From: Opitutia bacterium
GTDB taxonomy: Bacteria > Verrucomicrobiota > Verrucomicrobiia > Opitutales > Opitutaceae
Assembly: GCA_003157575.1 (NCBI GenBank)
Contig: PMKA01000279.1
Coordinates: 354-8,022, forward strand
Reading direction: 5' to 3'
Length of the DNA stretch: 7,669 bases
Shown: positions 1 through 7,669 of the stretch, piece by piece
Layout of the letters: each line of letters opens with the position of its first letter
How positions within the stretch are numbered: the stretch's first letter is position 1
Position numbers and translations under genes: made by a program
The notes under the pieces: generated by a model
The model's input: only the letters and a program-made list of their open reading frames with translations
Told to the model about the DNA's origin: nothing
The model's database searches: none

Positions 1-560
<560 letters not shown>

Positions 561-705
561 TTATGTGCTGATTCAAGTAAACACGCGGCCCCCGGCCGCC
601 AAACCCGACAAATGAAGAGGACGACGCGGGTTTTGGCAAGAGCGATGCGTGCCCGATTGATTTTGCGAACGGCGGCGGGGCGACACGATGCGGTGCGGCG
701 CGCCG

Positions 706-735
706 TTGGCCCGGAGGCCCGCAATCGACCATAAT
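706..735 (+). promoter_or_regulatory. Candidate sigma-70-like promoter for the 586-residue protein/hisF pair
   Basis: TTGGCC (706-711) and CATAAT (730-735) are separated by 18 bases and match the consensus at 4 of 6 and 5 of 6 positions. Transcription would start near 742 and leave a leader of about 134 bases before the ATG at 876. This rests on consensus matching only. Confidence 0.35.
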
Positions 736-875
736 TTCACGACTAAGTCGCATTTCCCTGGCATCCAACCCAATTTCCTCCTTGCGCAGTCCGCAAAAAC
801 CCGGAAAAACTTGCTCCTTCGCTTTGTGCGCAGAGGCGCCGCGGAATCTACGCAAGTCACCTCAACTCTGTCTGC

Positions 876-2636
876 ATGCACAGTTTCTCCGAGCAATGTC
901 TCGATATGGCCCGCTCCATGCTGGGTCACAACCTTGATTCCATCAGTCCCGACGGCACCATTGTTCCGGTTGCCGGGGAACACCCCCGGCAGGACGAACC
1001 TGGGCACGTCGCCTTCGCGCTAGGAGAATTTTACCGCGCGACAGGCGAGACCACGCTGAAGGGGCATGACATCATCGATCTGGTCGCGCGTTGCGTGACC
1101 GCCCAGGTCTTCACGGACCCTCCTGCGGAAAACGGGCTCGCTTACGCGGCGCTGGGGCTGCTCTGTTTCGGCCCGTCCAAGGAGCGCAATCCGGTTTGGG
1201 AGCGGCTGGTTGAGGAAACCCGCCAGAGGCTCGACAAGATGCTTCTCCACAGGAGCGACTACGACAACCACTGGCAGGCGTTCAACGTTGCCAAGGCCGT
1301 GTGCCGGTTCAGCTTCGGCCTTTCCAAGAAGGACGAGACGAGCCGCCTGATCGAGCGCATGGTGGATCGCGTCAACCAGACGAGTTCGACCGGGTTCTTC
1401 GACGACGCGGCAAAGGGTATCGGGGGCAATTTCAACCTCTACGGCGTGATGAGCTTTGTGTTCATCCGCTCGGCGCTTCAACTGCACTCCAACCCGGGAG
1501 TGCGCGAGCGAAAGCTCCCCACCCTGCGCACCTACGCCGAGAAATACATCCGGATGATGCCGGATCTCGTGCGAACCGACGGCCTCGGCTGGGCGTACGG
1601 GCGCGCGGCCGGCGCCTACGGCCAGATGCATTGCATCAGCCTCATCCTTCAAGGCCTGCGCGACGGCTGGATCGCCGATGATCTCAAACCGCGGTATTTC
1701 GACATCCTCCGCCGGCTCTTTTATTTCTTCTACCAGACCTATCTTGACCAGGAGCAGGGTTTCCTGGTCGTGCGCGACGACGAGCGCACCGCCTACACCA
1801 CGCACACCACGCGCATGGCGAACTTCGACGGCGCACGTTATCTCTGCCAATGGGCGCGCCTCGGCAAGGTCGTGCACATACCGGAGGGCCAGCCGCGCCT
1901 CGAGGCCCCCCGCACAAGCGGCCGCTTCATCATTTACGACAAGTCCAACCGCAAGGAGCAGGGCCTCTTTGTTTATCGCGACGCCGACACCGGCCTTCAC
2001 ATCCAGCTTCCGCTTGTCAGCTCCGGCGGTGCGGCGGTCGCCGATTCGCTGCCGTTTCCCCACTGTCCGGGCGTTTTCGACTGGCCGAACAACCACTACC
2101 TGCCGGTCATGGTGCCCGAGCTGACCTTCGGCGAACACGTGACGGTTCCGGCTTTCTACGGCCAGCGTTGCGTGACCGGCCTGGGATTGCGCAACAGCTT
2201 TTATTTCCGCTACGAGCAACCGGAGCTGATCGACGTCCAGGAGGAGTTCGTGCGCGGCCTTGGCAACGTGAAGGTGCAATGGACCTTCACCGGCAGCAAG
2301 GTGAGCTGCGAATTCGCCTACACCGTCAAGCAACAGGTGACCCTCGACAACTTCCGCTACGTCCTGTGCCTCGGGGCGCCGCATTCGCGATACCGGCTCG
2401 GCAATTCCCCCGTGCTCGGCCCGCTGGGACAACGGTGCTCGGTGCACAAGAACGATTTCCAGGCGACCTGGCAGGAGACGGAGGTCGTGAACAGCGATCC
2501 GACCTACCGGACGAATTACGGCAGGATCCATTACCTCCAGGTCCTCCGCCGCGATCATCCGCTCGTCATGCGGCCGGGTAACATCTACCGCCTCGCGGTC
2601 GATTTCGATCCGGACATCACCATGGTGGAGGCCTAG
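876..2636 (+). CDS. Uncharacterised protein, DUF2264-like alpha-toroid plus beta-rich C-terminal domain
   Basis: A 586-residue protein that I cannot assign to a defined enzyme. Residues about 1-330 look all-helical, with spaced aromatic and glycine motifs: YDNHWQAFN (129-137), TGFFDD (172-177), GGNFNLYG (183-190) and [17 protein letters not shown] (235-251). The order and character of these (DNxW, then a GFFDD/NxxG segment, then a YGR motif after a DG turn) recall the DUF2264 family and other (alpha/alpha)6-toroid carbohydrate enzymes. Residues about 345-586 look beta-rich, like the beta-sandwich that follows such toroids in several polysaccharide lyases and hydrolases. No signal peptide or membrane segment is visible, so it is probably cytoplasmic. 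The ATG at 876 has no Shine-Dalgarno. No other start codon lies upstream in frame before a stop at 744, and Met11 (ATG 906) is the main alternative. hisF follows 16 bases after the stop, suggesting an operon. The reading frame is real: full length, sensible composition and continuous motifs. The function is not settled. Confidence 0.85.
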   Translation: MHSFSEQCLDMARSMLGHNLDSISPDGTIVPVAGEHPRQDEPGHVAFALGEFYRATGETTLKGHDIIDLVARCVTAQVFTDPPAENGLAYAALGLLCFGPSKERNPVWERLVEETRQRLDKMLLHRSDYDNHWQAFNVAKAVCRFSFGLSKKDETSRLIERMVDRVNQTSSTGFFDDAAKGIGGNFNLYGVMSFVFIRSALQLHSNPGVRERKLPTLRTYAEKYIRMMPDLVRTDGLGWAYGRAAGAYGQMHCISLILQGLRDGWIADDLKPRYFDILRRLFYFFYQTYLDQEQGFLVVRDDERTAYTTHTTRMANFDGARYLCQWARLGKVVHIPEGQPRLEAPRTSGRFIIYDKSNRKEQGLFVYRDADTGLHIQLPLVSSGGAAVADSLPFPHCPGVFDWPNNHYLPVMVPELTFGEHVTVPAFYGQRCVTGLGLRNSFYFRYEQPELIDVQEEFVRGLGNVKVQWTFTGSKVSCEFAYTVKQQVTLDNFRYVLCLGAPHSRYRLGNSPVLGPLGQRCSVHKNDFQATWQETEVVNSDPTYRTNYGRIHYLQVLRRDHPLVMRPGNIYRLAVDFDPDITMVEA

Positions 2637-2640
2637 CAGC

Positions 2641-2667
2641 CCGTCGGACTCCGTGTTAAGCCGACGG
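2641..2667 (+). promoter_or_regulatory. Hairpin enclosing the hisF start codon
   Basis: CCGTCGG (2641-2647) and CCGACGG (2661-2667) are perfect 7-base inverted repeats with a 13-base loop that contains the hisF GTG start (2653-2655). The stem would occupy the place where a ribosome site would lie, and none is visible there. It starts 4 bases after the stop codon of the upstream gene. A translating ribosome finishing that gene would disturb it, so it may serve translational coupling. The repeat is seen directly; the function is inferred. Confidence 0.4.
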
Positions 2668-3414
2668 ATAATTCCCTGCCTGGACGTGACCGCGGGCCGG
2701 GTCGTCAAGGGCGTGAAGTTCCAGGAACTTCGCGACGCCGGCGACCCGGTCGCCTGCGCCAAGGCGTACGACGACCAGGGTGCCGACGAACTGACCTTCC
2801 TCGACATCACCGCGTCGAGCGACAACCGCGCCATCATGCGCGACGTCGTGGCGGCGACCGCCGACCAGTGTTTCATGCCCCTGACCGTGGGCGGCGGGTT
2901 GCGCTCGGTGGAAGACATCCGCGCGATGCTCAACGCCGGCGCCGACAAGGTCAGCCTCAACACCGCAGCAATCAAGACGCCCGATCTTGTGCTCCAGGCC
3001 GCGAAACGCTTTGGCAACCAGTGCATCGTCGTGGCCATCGACGCAAAGCGCGATCCCGGGCCCGAGCCGCGATGGCGGGTCTACACCCACGGCGGCCGAA
3101 ACCCCACTAAACTCGACGCGGTCGAGTGGGCGCGGACCGTGGTCTCCCTCGGCGCCGGTGAAATTCTGCTCACCTCGATGGACCGGGACGGCACGCAGGC
3201 CGGCTACGATCTGGAGCTCACCCGGCGGGTCGCCGATTCGGTCGAGGTACCGGTGATCGCCTCGGGCGGAGCCGGCACCCTGGAACATTTCGCCGAGGTA
3301 CTTGACCGGGCGCACGCCAGCGCCGTCCTCGCAGCAAGCCTGTTCCACTTCGGGACGTTCACGATCGCCCAGGTCAAGAGCTTCCTCGCCTCCCGAGGGA
3401 TTCCGGTGCGCTAG
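2653..3414 (+). CDS. hisF: Imidazole glycerol phosphate synthase, cyclase subunit HisF
   Basis: A 253-residue cytoplasmic TIM-barrel subunit. With the glutaminase HisH it converts PRFAR and ammonia to imidazole glycerol phosphate and AICAR, linking histidine and purine synthesis. Hallmarks run end to end: RRIIPCLDV with catalytic Asp11, the GRVVKG phosphate-contact segment (15-20), FLDITAS (49-55), [10 protein letters not shown] (76-85), SLNTAA (101-106), VVAIDAKR with catalytic Asp130, [10 protein letters not shown] (172-181), VIASGGAGT (201-209) and the AASLFHFG C-terminal phosphate-binding segment (227-234). The length matches the family (about 251-258). The start is GTG and gives the usual N-terminus (M)[10 protein letters not shown]. 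The gene lies 16 bases downstream of the 586-residue protein gene on the same strand and its stop interlocks with the convergent PAS gene. No hisH, hisA or other his gene is in the window. Confidence 0.98.
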   Translation: MLSRRIIPCLDVTAGRVVKGVKFQELRDAGDPVACAKAYDDQGADELTFLDITASSDNRAIMRDVVAATADQCFMPLTVGGGLRSVEDIRAMLNAGADKVSLNTAAIKTPDLVLQAAKRFGNQCIVVAIDAKRDPGPEPRWRVYTHGGRNPTKLDAVEWARTVVSLGAGEILLTSMDRDGTQAGYDLELTRRVADSVEVPVIASGGAGTLEHFAEVLDRAHASAVLAASLFHFGTFTIAQVKSFLASRGIPVR

Positions 3415-3911
3415 AGATCCTGGACGCCCTCAATCGCAACCAGGACCATGTCTCCTATTCTCGACGTCGAGAACCGGAACCGTCTTTCCTTCGGTCCGTC
3501 CGCCGCGGAAATGGTCTGCTGGGAATACTCGCCGTAGCGCGGCAGTCCGTCGGAATGGGTGTCGCGGATCGTCCTCCGGAACGCGCATCCGCCGCAATAC
3601 GCGCTGACGCCGCACTCTCCCATGACTCCGACATGGAGGCACTCGATCGCCAGGCCCAGCTTCGATCCGTCCAGCTTGTACACGAACTTGCCCATGAATT
3701 TCTCCGCCGTCTCATTGATCTGCCGGAGGGCCCGGTTCTCGTCCAACAAAAGCACGGGCACCTCGATCGAATTGAGGAAGTCCGCAAGACCAAGCCTCGT
3801 TTGGCCCAGCATTTTTTTCAGGCAATCCGAACAGATGCCGTGGGAAACGGGGGCGTTCGCAGATTTATCCTCCGTCAGCACTTTCGAGCACCAGGCGCAG
3901 AGAGTTTTCAT
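3411..3911 (-). CDS. Small PAS-domain protein with N-terminal CxxC pairs and a cysteine cluster
   Basis: A 166-residue protein that appears to be a stand-alone sensor. The N-terminus carries Cys5-x2-Cys8 and, after SHG (23-25), Cys27-x2-Cys30. This is a zinc-ribbon-like arrangement (CAWC, then HGICSDC) also seen at the ends of bacterial PAS/kinase proteins. Residues about 44-165 read as a PAS fold: [22 protein letters not shown] (44-66), then EKFMGK, and a final beta strand [10 protein letters not shown] (153-162). Inside it lie Cys91, Cys100, Cys106 and Cys109 (pattern C-x8-C-x5-C-x2-C), which could hold a metal or an Fe-S cluster, or act as a redox switch. No kinase, cyclase, DNA-binding or other output domain follows, so it may act on a partner. 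The ATG at 3911 has no Shine-Dalgarno. It lies 62 bases after the glgP stop on the same strand, suggesting co-transcription with glycogen breakdown. The PAS assignment is fairly secure; ligand and partner are unknown. Confidence 0.85.
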   Translation of the reverse strand: MKTLCAWCSKVLTEDKSANAPVSHGICSDCLKKMLGQTRLGLADFLNSIEVPVLLLDENRALRQINETAEKFMGKFVYKLDGSKLGLAIECLHVGVMGECGVSAYCGGCAFRRTIRDTHSDGLPRYGEYSQQTISAADGPKERRFRFSTSRIGDMVLVAIEGVQDL

Positions 3912-3973
3912 GCGTGATTATCAATGGGTCGTTTCAATTCAGTCTGAGCACCATACGTGCCATCCTTCCCGTG

Positions 3974-6550
3974 TCACGGCCGGACCGGCGGGAGTTTCCA
4001 AATCTGCTCCGCGTATTCGCGGATTGTCCGGTCGCTGGAAAAGCGGCCGGAACGCGCGACATTGAGGATTGCCATCCTCGCCCAGTGGTCCTGATCGCGG
4101 TAGGCGGCGTCGATCTTCATCTGCGCGTCGCAATAGGAGCGGAAGTCGGCCAGCACCATGAACGGATCGCCGCCGGCGAGCAGGCTGTGGTGGACCGGGG
4201 CGAATGCCGCGCCCTCCGCGGGCGTGAAAAAGTCGGATCCAAGCCAGTCGACCACTGCGCGCAACTCCTCGTCGCGGTGATAATAGTCCCACGGGTTGTA
4301 GCCCTTCGTCCGCAGGGCCGTCACCTCCTCCACCGTCATCCCGAAGATGAAGATGTTCTCCTCGCCGACCTCCTCGCGGATCTCGATGTTCGCGCCGTCG
4401 AGGGTGCCGAGCGTGAGCGCTCCGTTGAGCGCGAGCTTCATGTTCCCGGTGCCCGACGCCTCCTTGCCGGCCGTCGAGATCTGCTCGGACACGTCGGCTG
4501 CGGGGATGATTCGCTCCGCGAGCGAGACGCGGTAGTTGGGCAGGAAGGCCACGCGGATCCGGCCTCCCACGTGTTCGTCGCGGTTGATGCGGTCGCCGAT
4601 GATGTTGATTGCGCGGATGATGTTCTTCGCCAGGTCATACCCCGGCGCCGCCTTCGCCGCGAACAGGAAAACCCTCGGGTGAATGTCCAGCGAGGGATTC
4701 TGCAGCAGGCGGCGGTACAGGGCCAGGATGTGCAGCAGGTTGAGATGCTGCCGCTTGTATTCGTGCAGGCGCTTCACATGGACGTCGAAGATCGCCTGGG
4801 GGGAGATCTGCACGCCGCATTCGCTCTCAATCAACGAGGCCAGATCGATCTTGTTGTCGCGCTTCACCGCAAGGAATTCCCGACGGAAGCCCTCGTCGTC
4901 CGCATGGCTCTCAAGTCCCCGCAGCCGCGCAAGGTCGCGCACCCACGCGGAATCGCCGAGCGTGCGGGTGATAAGCTCCGCCAGGCGGGGATTCGCCTGG
5001 AGCAGCCACCGGCGCGGAGTGATCCCATTGGTCTTGTTGTTGAATTTCCCGGGATAAAGCTCGTCGAATTCCGGGAACATCGTCCGCCGGAGCAGCGCGG
5101 TGTGCAGGGCCGCCACGCCGTTGACCGCATGGGAGCCCACGACCGCCAGATGGGCCATGCGCACCATCCGCCCGCCGTCCTCCTCGATCAGCGAACACAC
5201 CCTCTTCTTCCCGCCGTCGCCCGGCCATTCGCGCTCGCACGCCGCCATGAGCAGCACATTGATCTCGTAGATCAGCTGCAGATGGCGCGGAAGCACCCTC
5301 TGGAAAAGGGCGACGCTCCATTTCTCGAGCGCCTCGGGCATCAGCGTGTGATTCGTGTAGGCGAACGTGCGCGTGACGATGGACCAGGCCTTTTCCATCG
5401 GCACATCCTCCTCGTCGACAAGGATGCGCAGGAGCTCGACGATCGCCACGGCCGGATGGGTGTCGTTCAGGTGGATCGCCACCTTGTCGGGAAAATTGTC
5501 CCAGGAATTCTCCAGGTGCTTGCGGTGGCGGCGGATGATGTCGCGCAACGAGCACGAGACGAAGAAATACTGCTGGACCAGGCGGAGCTCCTTTCCGCTG
5601 TCCGTCTTGTCGTTCGGATAAAGGACCTTTGAAACCGTTTCCCCGACCTCCTTCTCCTCGACCGCCTTGACGTAGCCTCCGCCGTTGAAGGTCGCCAGGT
5701 CGAATTCCTCGGTCGCCTTGGAGGCCCACAGACGGAGGAAGTTCACCGTCGAGGTGCCGTAGCCGGCGATCGGCGTGTCAAAGGGCACTCCGAGGATGGT
5801 CTTCGTATTCACCCAGCGGGGACGGGAGTAGCCGCGGTCGTCGAATTCGTGCACGACCTCGCCGTAGAGCTGCACACGGATCGTGTATTCGGGCCGGACA
5901 ATCTCCCACGGATCGCCGAACATGATCCAGTTGTCCGGATGCTCCACCTGATGGCCGTTGACGAACTCCTGTTTGAACAGCCCGAATTCATAATGGATGC
6001 CATAGCCGACCGCCGGATAGTCGTGGGTGGCCAGCGAATCCAGGAAACAGGCCGCGAGCCGTCCCAGTCCCCCGTTGCCCAACGCCATGTCCTCCTCGGC
6101 GTCGCGCAGGACCTGGAAATCCAGGCCGAGCGAGCGCACCGCCGCGACGGCGTCCTCGTACAGGCCCGTGTTGTGCAGGTTCGACTCGAGCAGCCGGCCC
6201 ATCAGGAATTCGAGCGACAGGTAATGGACGCGCCTCACGTTCTGCCCGTTGTGCACGCCCATCGTGGAGATGAAGCCCTCCAGGATGTGGTCGCGCACCG
6301 CCATCGCCGTGCAGATCCACCAGTCCCGCGTCGTGGCCGTGTGCGGGTCGCGCGCGAGCGTGAAGGTCAGGTGGCGCAGGATCTCCGCCCGCAGCGCCTC
6401 GGAGCGCGGCTCTCCGGGCGCGGAAGCCGCGGGCGAGGCCGGTTTCACGCCACTCTTGTTCGACGCTGGCTTGCGGCCGTTGGAGGCAGGAGAATGCATG
6501 GCGGTTTGAAAGGAGGGAGTGTGCACCGCCCGCGGACCCGCACGAGCCAT
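3974..6550 (-). CDS. glgP: Glycogen/starch (alpha-glucan) phosphorylase, GT35
   Basis: Cytoplasmic PLP-dependent enzyme that releases glucose-1-phosphate from the non-reducing ends of glycogen or maltodextrin using phosphate. The reading frame gives 858 residues, slightly longer than typical bacterial members (about 800-845). Family blocks in order: [13 protein letters not shown] (107-119), [16 protein letters not shown] (157-172), [11 protein letters not shown] (182-192), [10 protein letters not shown] (358-367), [12 protein letters not shown] (505-516), [13 protein letters not shown] (589-601), [11 protein letters not shown] (669-679), EASGTGNMK with the PLP lysine at residue 705, and [10 protein letters not shown] (715-724). 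The first 45 or so residues are a low-complexity Ala/Pro/Ser/Lys tail. The start is uncertain: ATG at 6550 (used here), a GTG nine codons in, or Met18 (ATG at 6499) are all possible, and none has a good ribosome site. The MHSPASN start at 6499 would give 841 residues. The gene is divergent from manC and followed by the PAS gene. I cannot tell from sequence whether glycogen or maltodextrin is preferred. Confidence 0.97.
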   Translation of the reverse strand: MARAGPRAVHTPSFQTAMHSPASNGRKPASNKSGVKPASPAASAPGEPRSEALRAEILRHLTFTLARDPHTATTRDWWICTAMAVRDHILEGFISTMGVHNGQNVRRVHYLSLEFLMGRLLESNLHNTGLYEDAVAAVRSLGLDFQVLRDAEEDMALGNGGLGRLAACFLDSLATHDYPAVGYGIHYEFGLFKQEFVNGHQVEHPDNWIMFGDPWEIVRPEYTIRVQLYGEVVHEFDDRGYSRPRWVNTKTILGVPFDTPIAGYGTSTVNFLRLWASKATEEFDLATFNGGGYVKAVEEKEVGETVSKVLYPNDKTDSGKELRLVQQYFFVSCSLRDIIRRHRKHLENSWDNFPDKVAIHLNDTHPAVAIVELLRILVDEEDVPMEKAWSIVTRTFAYTNHTLMPEALEKWSVALFQRVLPRHLQLIYEINVLLMAACEREWPGDGGKKRVCSLIEEDGGRMVRMAHLAVVGSHAVNGVAALHTALLRRTMFPEFDELYPGKFNNKTNGITPRRWLLQANPRLAELITRTLGDSAWVRDLARLRGLESHADDEGFRREFLAVKRDNKIDLASLIESECGVQISPQAIFDVHVKRLHEYKRQHLNLLHILALYRRLLQNPSLDIHPRVFLFAAKAAPGYDLAKNIIRAINIIGDRINRDEHVGGRIRVAFLPNYRVSLAERIIPAADVSEQISTAGKEASGTGNMKLALNGALTLGTLDGANIEIREEVGEENIFIFGMTVEEVTALRTKGYNPWDYYHRDEELRAVVDWLGSDFFTPAEGAAFAPVHHSLLAGGDPFMVLADFRSYCDAQMKIDAAYRDQDHWARMAILNVARSGRFSSDRTIREYAEQIWKLPPVRP

Positions 6551-6566
6551 TTTTGCATATTCGCCG

Positions 6567-6596
6567 TTGAAACCGGGTTCGGGCCGCGCCTAGAAT
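6567..6596 (+). promoter_or_regulatory. Candidate sigma-70-like promoter of manC
   Basis: TTGAAA (6567-6572) and TAGAAT (6591-6596) are separated by 18 bases, with 4 of 6 and 5 of 6 matches to consensus. The predicted start near 6603 would give a leader of about 125 bases that contains both stem-loops described next. The element lies 17 bases upstream of the glgP ATG on the opposite strand, so divergent glgP transcription would have to start within or close to it. Confidence 0.5.
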
Positions 6597-6614
6597 GCGG
6601 CCGTTGGTTCGTGC

Positions 6615-6652
6615 GGCGGGTGCCTCGACGCGCCGGGCCGGCGGCACCTGCT
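6615..6652 (+). promoter_or_regulatory. Stem-loop 1 in the manC leader
   Basis: Bases 6615-6624 pair with 6643-6652: ten pairs including two G-U, with core GGTGCC (6619-6624) against GGCACC (6643-6648). The 18-base interior contains a GC palindrome (6631-6643) that could pair further. No T-run follows, so it is not an ordinary intrinsic terminator. It may be a structured leader element or a protein-binding inverted repeat. Confidence 0.4.
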
Positions 6653-6657
6653 TCCCC

Positions 6658-6694
6658 CGGCAGCCTGTCGGACTTCGGGTCCTCCAGGCTGCTG
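6658..6694 (+). promoter_or_regulatory. Stem-loop 2 in the manC leader
   Basis: Bases 6658-6667 pair with 6685-6694: ten pairs, one of them G-U, with CAGCCTG against CAGGCTG at the core. A symmetric TC/TC internal loop follows, then GGAC (6670-6673) pairs with GTCC (6679-6682) over a 5-base loop. It ends 34 bases before the manC ATG and no T-run follows. The pairing is seen directly; a regulatory role is inferred. Confidence 0.5.
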
Positions 6695-6728
6695 CCAAAG
6701 GCGGCCAGACTGGAAATACTACACAAAC

Positions 6729-7669
6729 ATGAGATACGCCCTGATCATCGCGGGTGGCTCGGGAACCCGCCTGTGGCCGATGAGCCGCAGCGCCCTCCCC
6801 AAGCAGTTGATTCCGTTCATCGGCGGAAAGAGCCTGCTCCAGATCGCCTTTGAACGTCTCGACGGCCTTGTGCCGGTCGGACAACGCTATATCTGCGCGG
6901 GTTTGCAACACGCCGGGGGAGTTTGCGCGGCCGTGCCCGGTTTCTCGCGCGAGCGTTTCCTCGGCGAGCCCACGGGGCGCGACACGCTCAATGCAGTCGG
7001 TCTCGGCGCCATGGCGATCTCTCGAAACGACCCCGACGCGGTCATCGCGGTCTTCACCGCCGATCACATCATCGAGCCGCTTGACGAATTCCGCGAGATC
7101 GTCGACCACGGCTTCCGCGTCGCCGAGGAGCAGGCAAACTCGCTGGTCACGTTCGGGATTTCCCCGACCGCGGCCGCGACCGCCTATGGATATCTGCAGC
7201 TGGGCGGGCTCATCGATGAATCGGCCAGGGTGGTCCGTCAGTTCAAGGAGAAGCCGGATCTCGCGACCGCCCGCGCCTATCTTGACGCCGGTCCGGAATG
7301 TTACCTCTGGAACAGCGGAATGTTCGTCTGGCGGGCGGCAACCCTGCTCGACTGCATCCGGCGTTATGCGCCCGAAAACTCGGCGGGGCTGGAAAAAATC
7401 GGCCGGGCGTGGGGCACTCCCCAAAAAGACGCCGTGCTGTCGGAGATCTTCCCTGCGCTGAAAAAGATCAGCGTGGATTTCGCCGTCATGGAGCCCGCCT
7501 CGCACGATCCGCAGGTGCGTGTCGCAGCCGTCCCGATGCCCCTGCGGTGGCTCGATGTCGGCTCGTGGCCGTCATTCGGCGAGACGTGTCCGCACGACGA
7601 GCACGGCAACGCGATCGGAGGCGGCCGGGTGCTCGCGCTCGACACCGGCGGCACGCTGATCGCCGGGCT
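6729..7669 (+). CDS. manC: Mannose-1-phosphate guanylyltransferase, N-terminal part (cut by window edge)
   Basis: Cytoplasmic nucleotidyltransferase that makes GDP-mannose from mannose-1-phosphate and GTP, supplying mannose, fucose and related sugars for surface polysaccharides and glycoconjugates. The gene starts at ATG 6729 and runs off the right edge after 313 codons. The translation opens MRYALIIAGGSGTRLWPMSR, the nucleotide-binding signature GGSGTRLWP with PKQ at residues 24-26. It continues with EPTGRDT (80-86), VFTADHIIEP (108-117), FKEKP (172-176), NSGMFVW (195-201) and WLDVGSW (274-280), in the order expected for the family. The C-terminus is missing, so it cannot be told whether this is the short form (about 350-360 residues) or the long bifunctional form with an added isomerase domain. 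The short form is likely from its resemblance to stand-alone enzymes. No Shine-Dalgarno precedes the ATG; the preceding bases are A/C-rich. A structured leader with a sigma-70-like promoter lies upstream. Confidence 0.95.
   Translation, partial: MRYALIIAGGSGTRLWPMSRSALPKQLIPFIGGKSLLQIAFERLDGLVPVGQRYICAGLQHAGGVCAAVPGFSRERFLGEPTGRDTLNAVGLGAMAISRNDPDAVIAVFTADHIIEPLDEFREIVDHGFRVAEEQANSLVTFGISPTAAATAYGYLQLGGLIDESARVVRQFKEKPDLATARAYLDAGPECYLWNSGMFVWRAATLLDCIRRYAPENSAGLEKIGRAWGTPQKDAVLSEIFPALKKISVDFAVMEPASHDPQVRVAAVPMPLRWLDVGSWPSFGETCPHDEHGNAIGGGRVLALDTGGTLIAG

Noticed and set aside
782..796. TTGCG/CGCAA inverted repeat upstream of the 586-residue protein gene
   Set aside because: A 5-pair stem is likely to occur by chance in a region this long and has no supporting context.
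573..1007. A minus-strand open frame in the gap intergenic region, with a GGAGG about 12 bases before an internal ATG
   Set aside because: The translation is rich in Arg, Pro and Ser without family resemblance, the spacing is poor, and the frame would overlap the start of the well-supported 586-residue protein gene or be only about 63 residues long.
1020..3038. A 672-codon minus-strand open frame across the 586-residue protein gene and hisF
   Set aside because: It is antisense to two well-supported genes, its translation shows no family motifs, and long antisense frames are expected in GC-rich coding DNA.
3912..3973. A tiny minus-strand open frame (under 10 codons) with a GGGAAGG nearby, between glgP and the PAS gene
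   Set aside because: It is too short to separate from chance, and the purine run overlaps its first start codon.
3912..3973. Possible terminator after glgP (GCAC/GTGC inverted repeat)
   Set aside because: The stem has only 4 pairs and no T-run follows, so it gives no support for termination.
3914..5632. A 572-codon plus-strand open frame opposite glgP
   Set aside because: Its composition (rich in Arg, Val, Asp, His, Gln) is typical of the shadow of a GC-rich gene, and the opposite strand encodes an unmistakable glycogen phosphorylase.
5988..7505. A 505-codon minus-strand open frame running through glgP, the intergenic region and manC
   Set aside because: It is a shifted frame of glgP and antisense to manC, with no recognisable protein features.

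Overview
This is a GC-rich bacterial chromosomal window made of ordinary metabolic genes. There is no sign of a plasmid, phage, insertion sequence or CRISPR array. The proteins (a bacterial-type GAPDH with an insertion, HisF, a GT35 glycogen phosphorylase and a short-type mannose-1-phosphate guanylyltransferase), the GC content and the frequent lack of Shine-Dalgarno sites would fit a Verrucomicrobiota/Opitutales-like or other PVC-group bacterium. That placement is an inference from general resemblance. No rRNA or other phylogenetic marker is present.

Layout from left to right: (1) the first 177 codons of gap on the minus strand, cut by the window edge; (2) a 342-base divergent intergenic region; (3) a plus-strand pair made of a 586-residue protein of uncertain function, resembling the DUF2264 alpha-toroid family, and hisF 16 bases downstream; (4) a small minus-strand PAS-domain protein with eight cysteines, whose stop codon interlocks with the hisF stop in a shared CTAG; (5) a large minus-strand glycogen phosphorylase gene, glgP, ending 62 bases upstream of the PAS gene and probably in one transcription unit with it; (6) a 178-base divergent intergenic region holding a good sigma-70-like promoter and two tandem stem-loops in the manC leader; (7) the first 313 codons of manC on the plus strand, cut by the right edge.

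The genes share a central-carbon theme: glycogen breakdown to glucose-1-phosphate, lower glycolysis through GAPDH, and GDP-mannose supply for glycans. Histidine biosynthesis sits among them. No multi-gene novel system is evident. The items most worth a second look are the uncharacterised 586-residue protein coupled to hisF, the cysteine-rich stand-alone PAS protein downstream of glgP, the structured manC leader, and the hairpin that places the hisF start codon in its loop.
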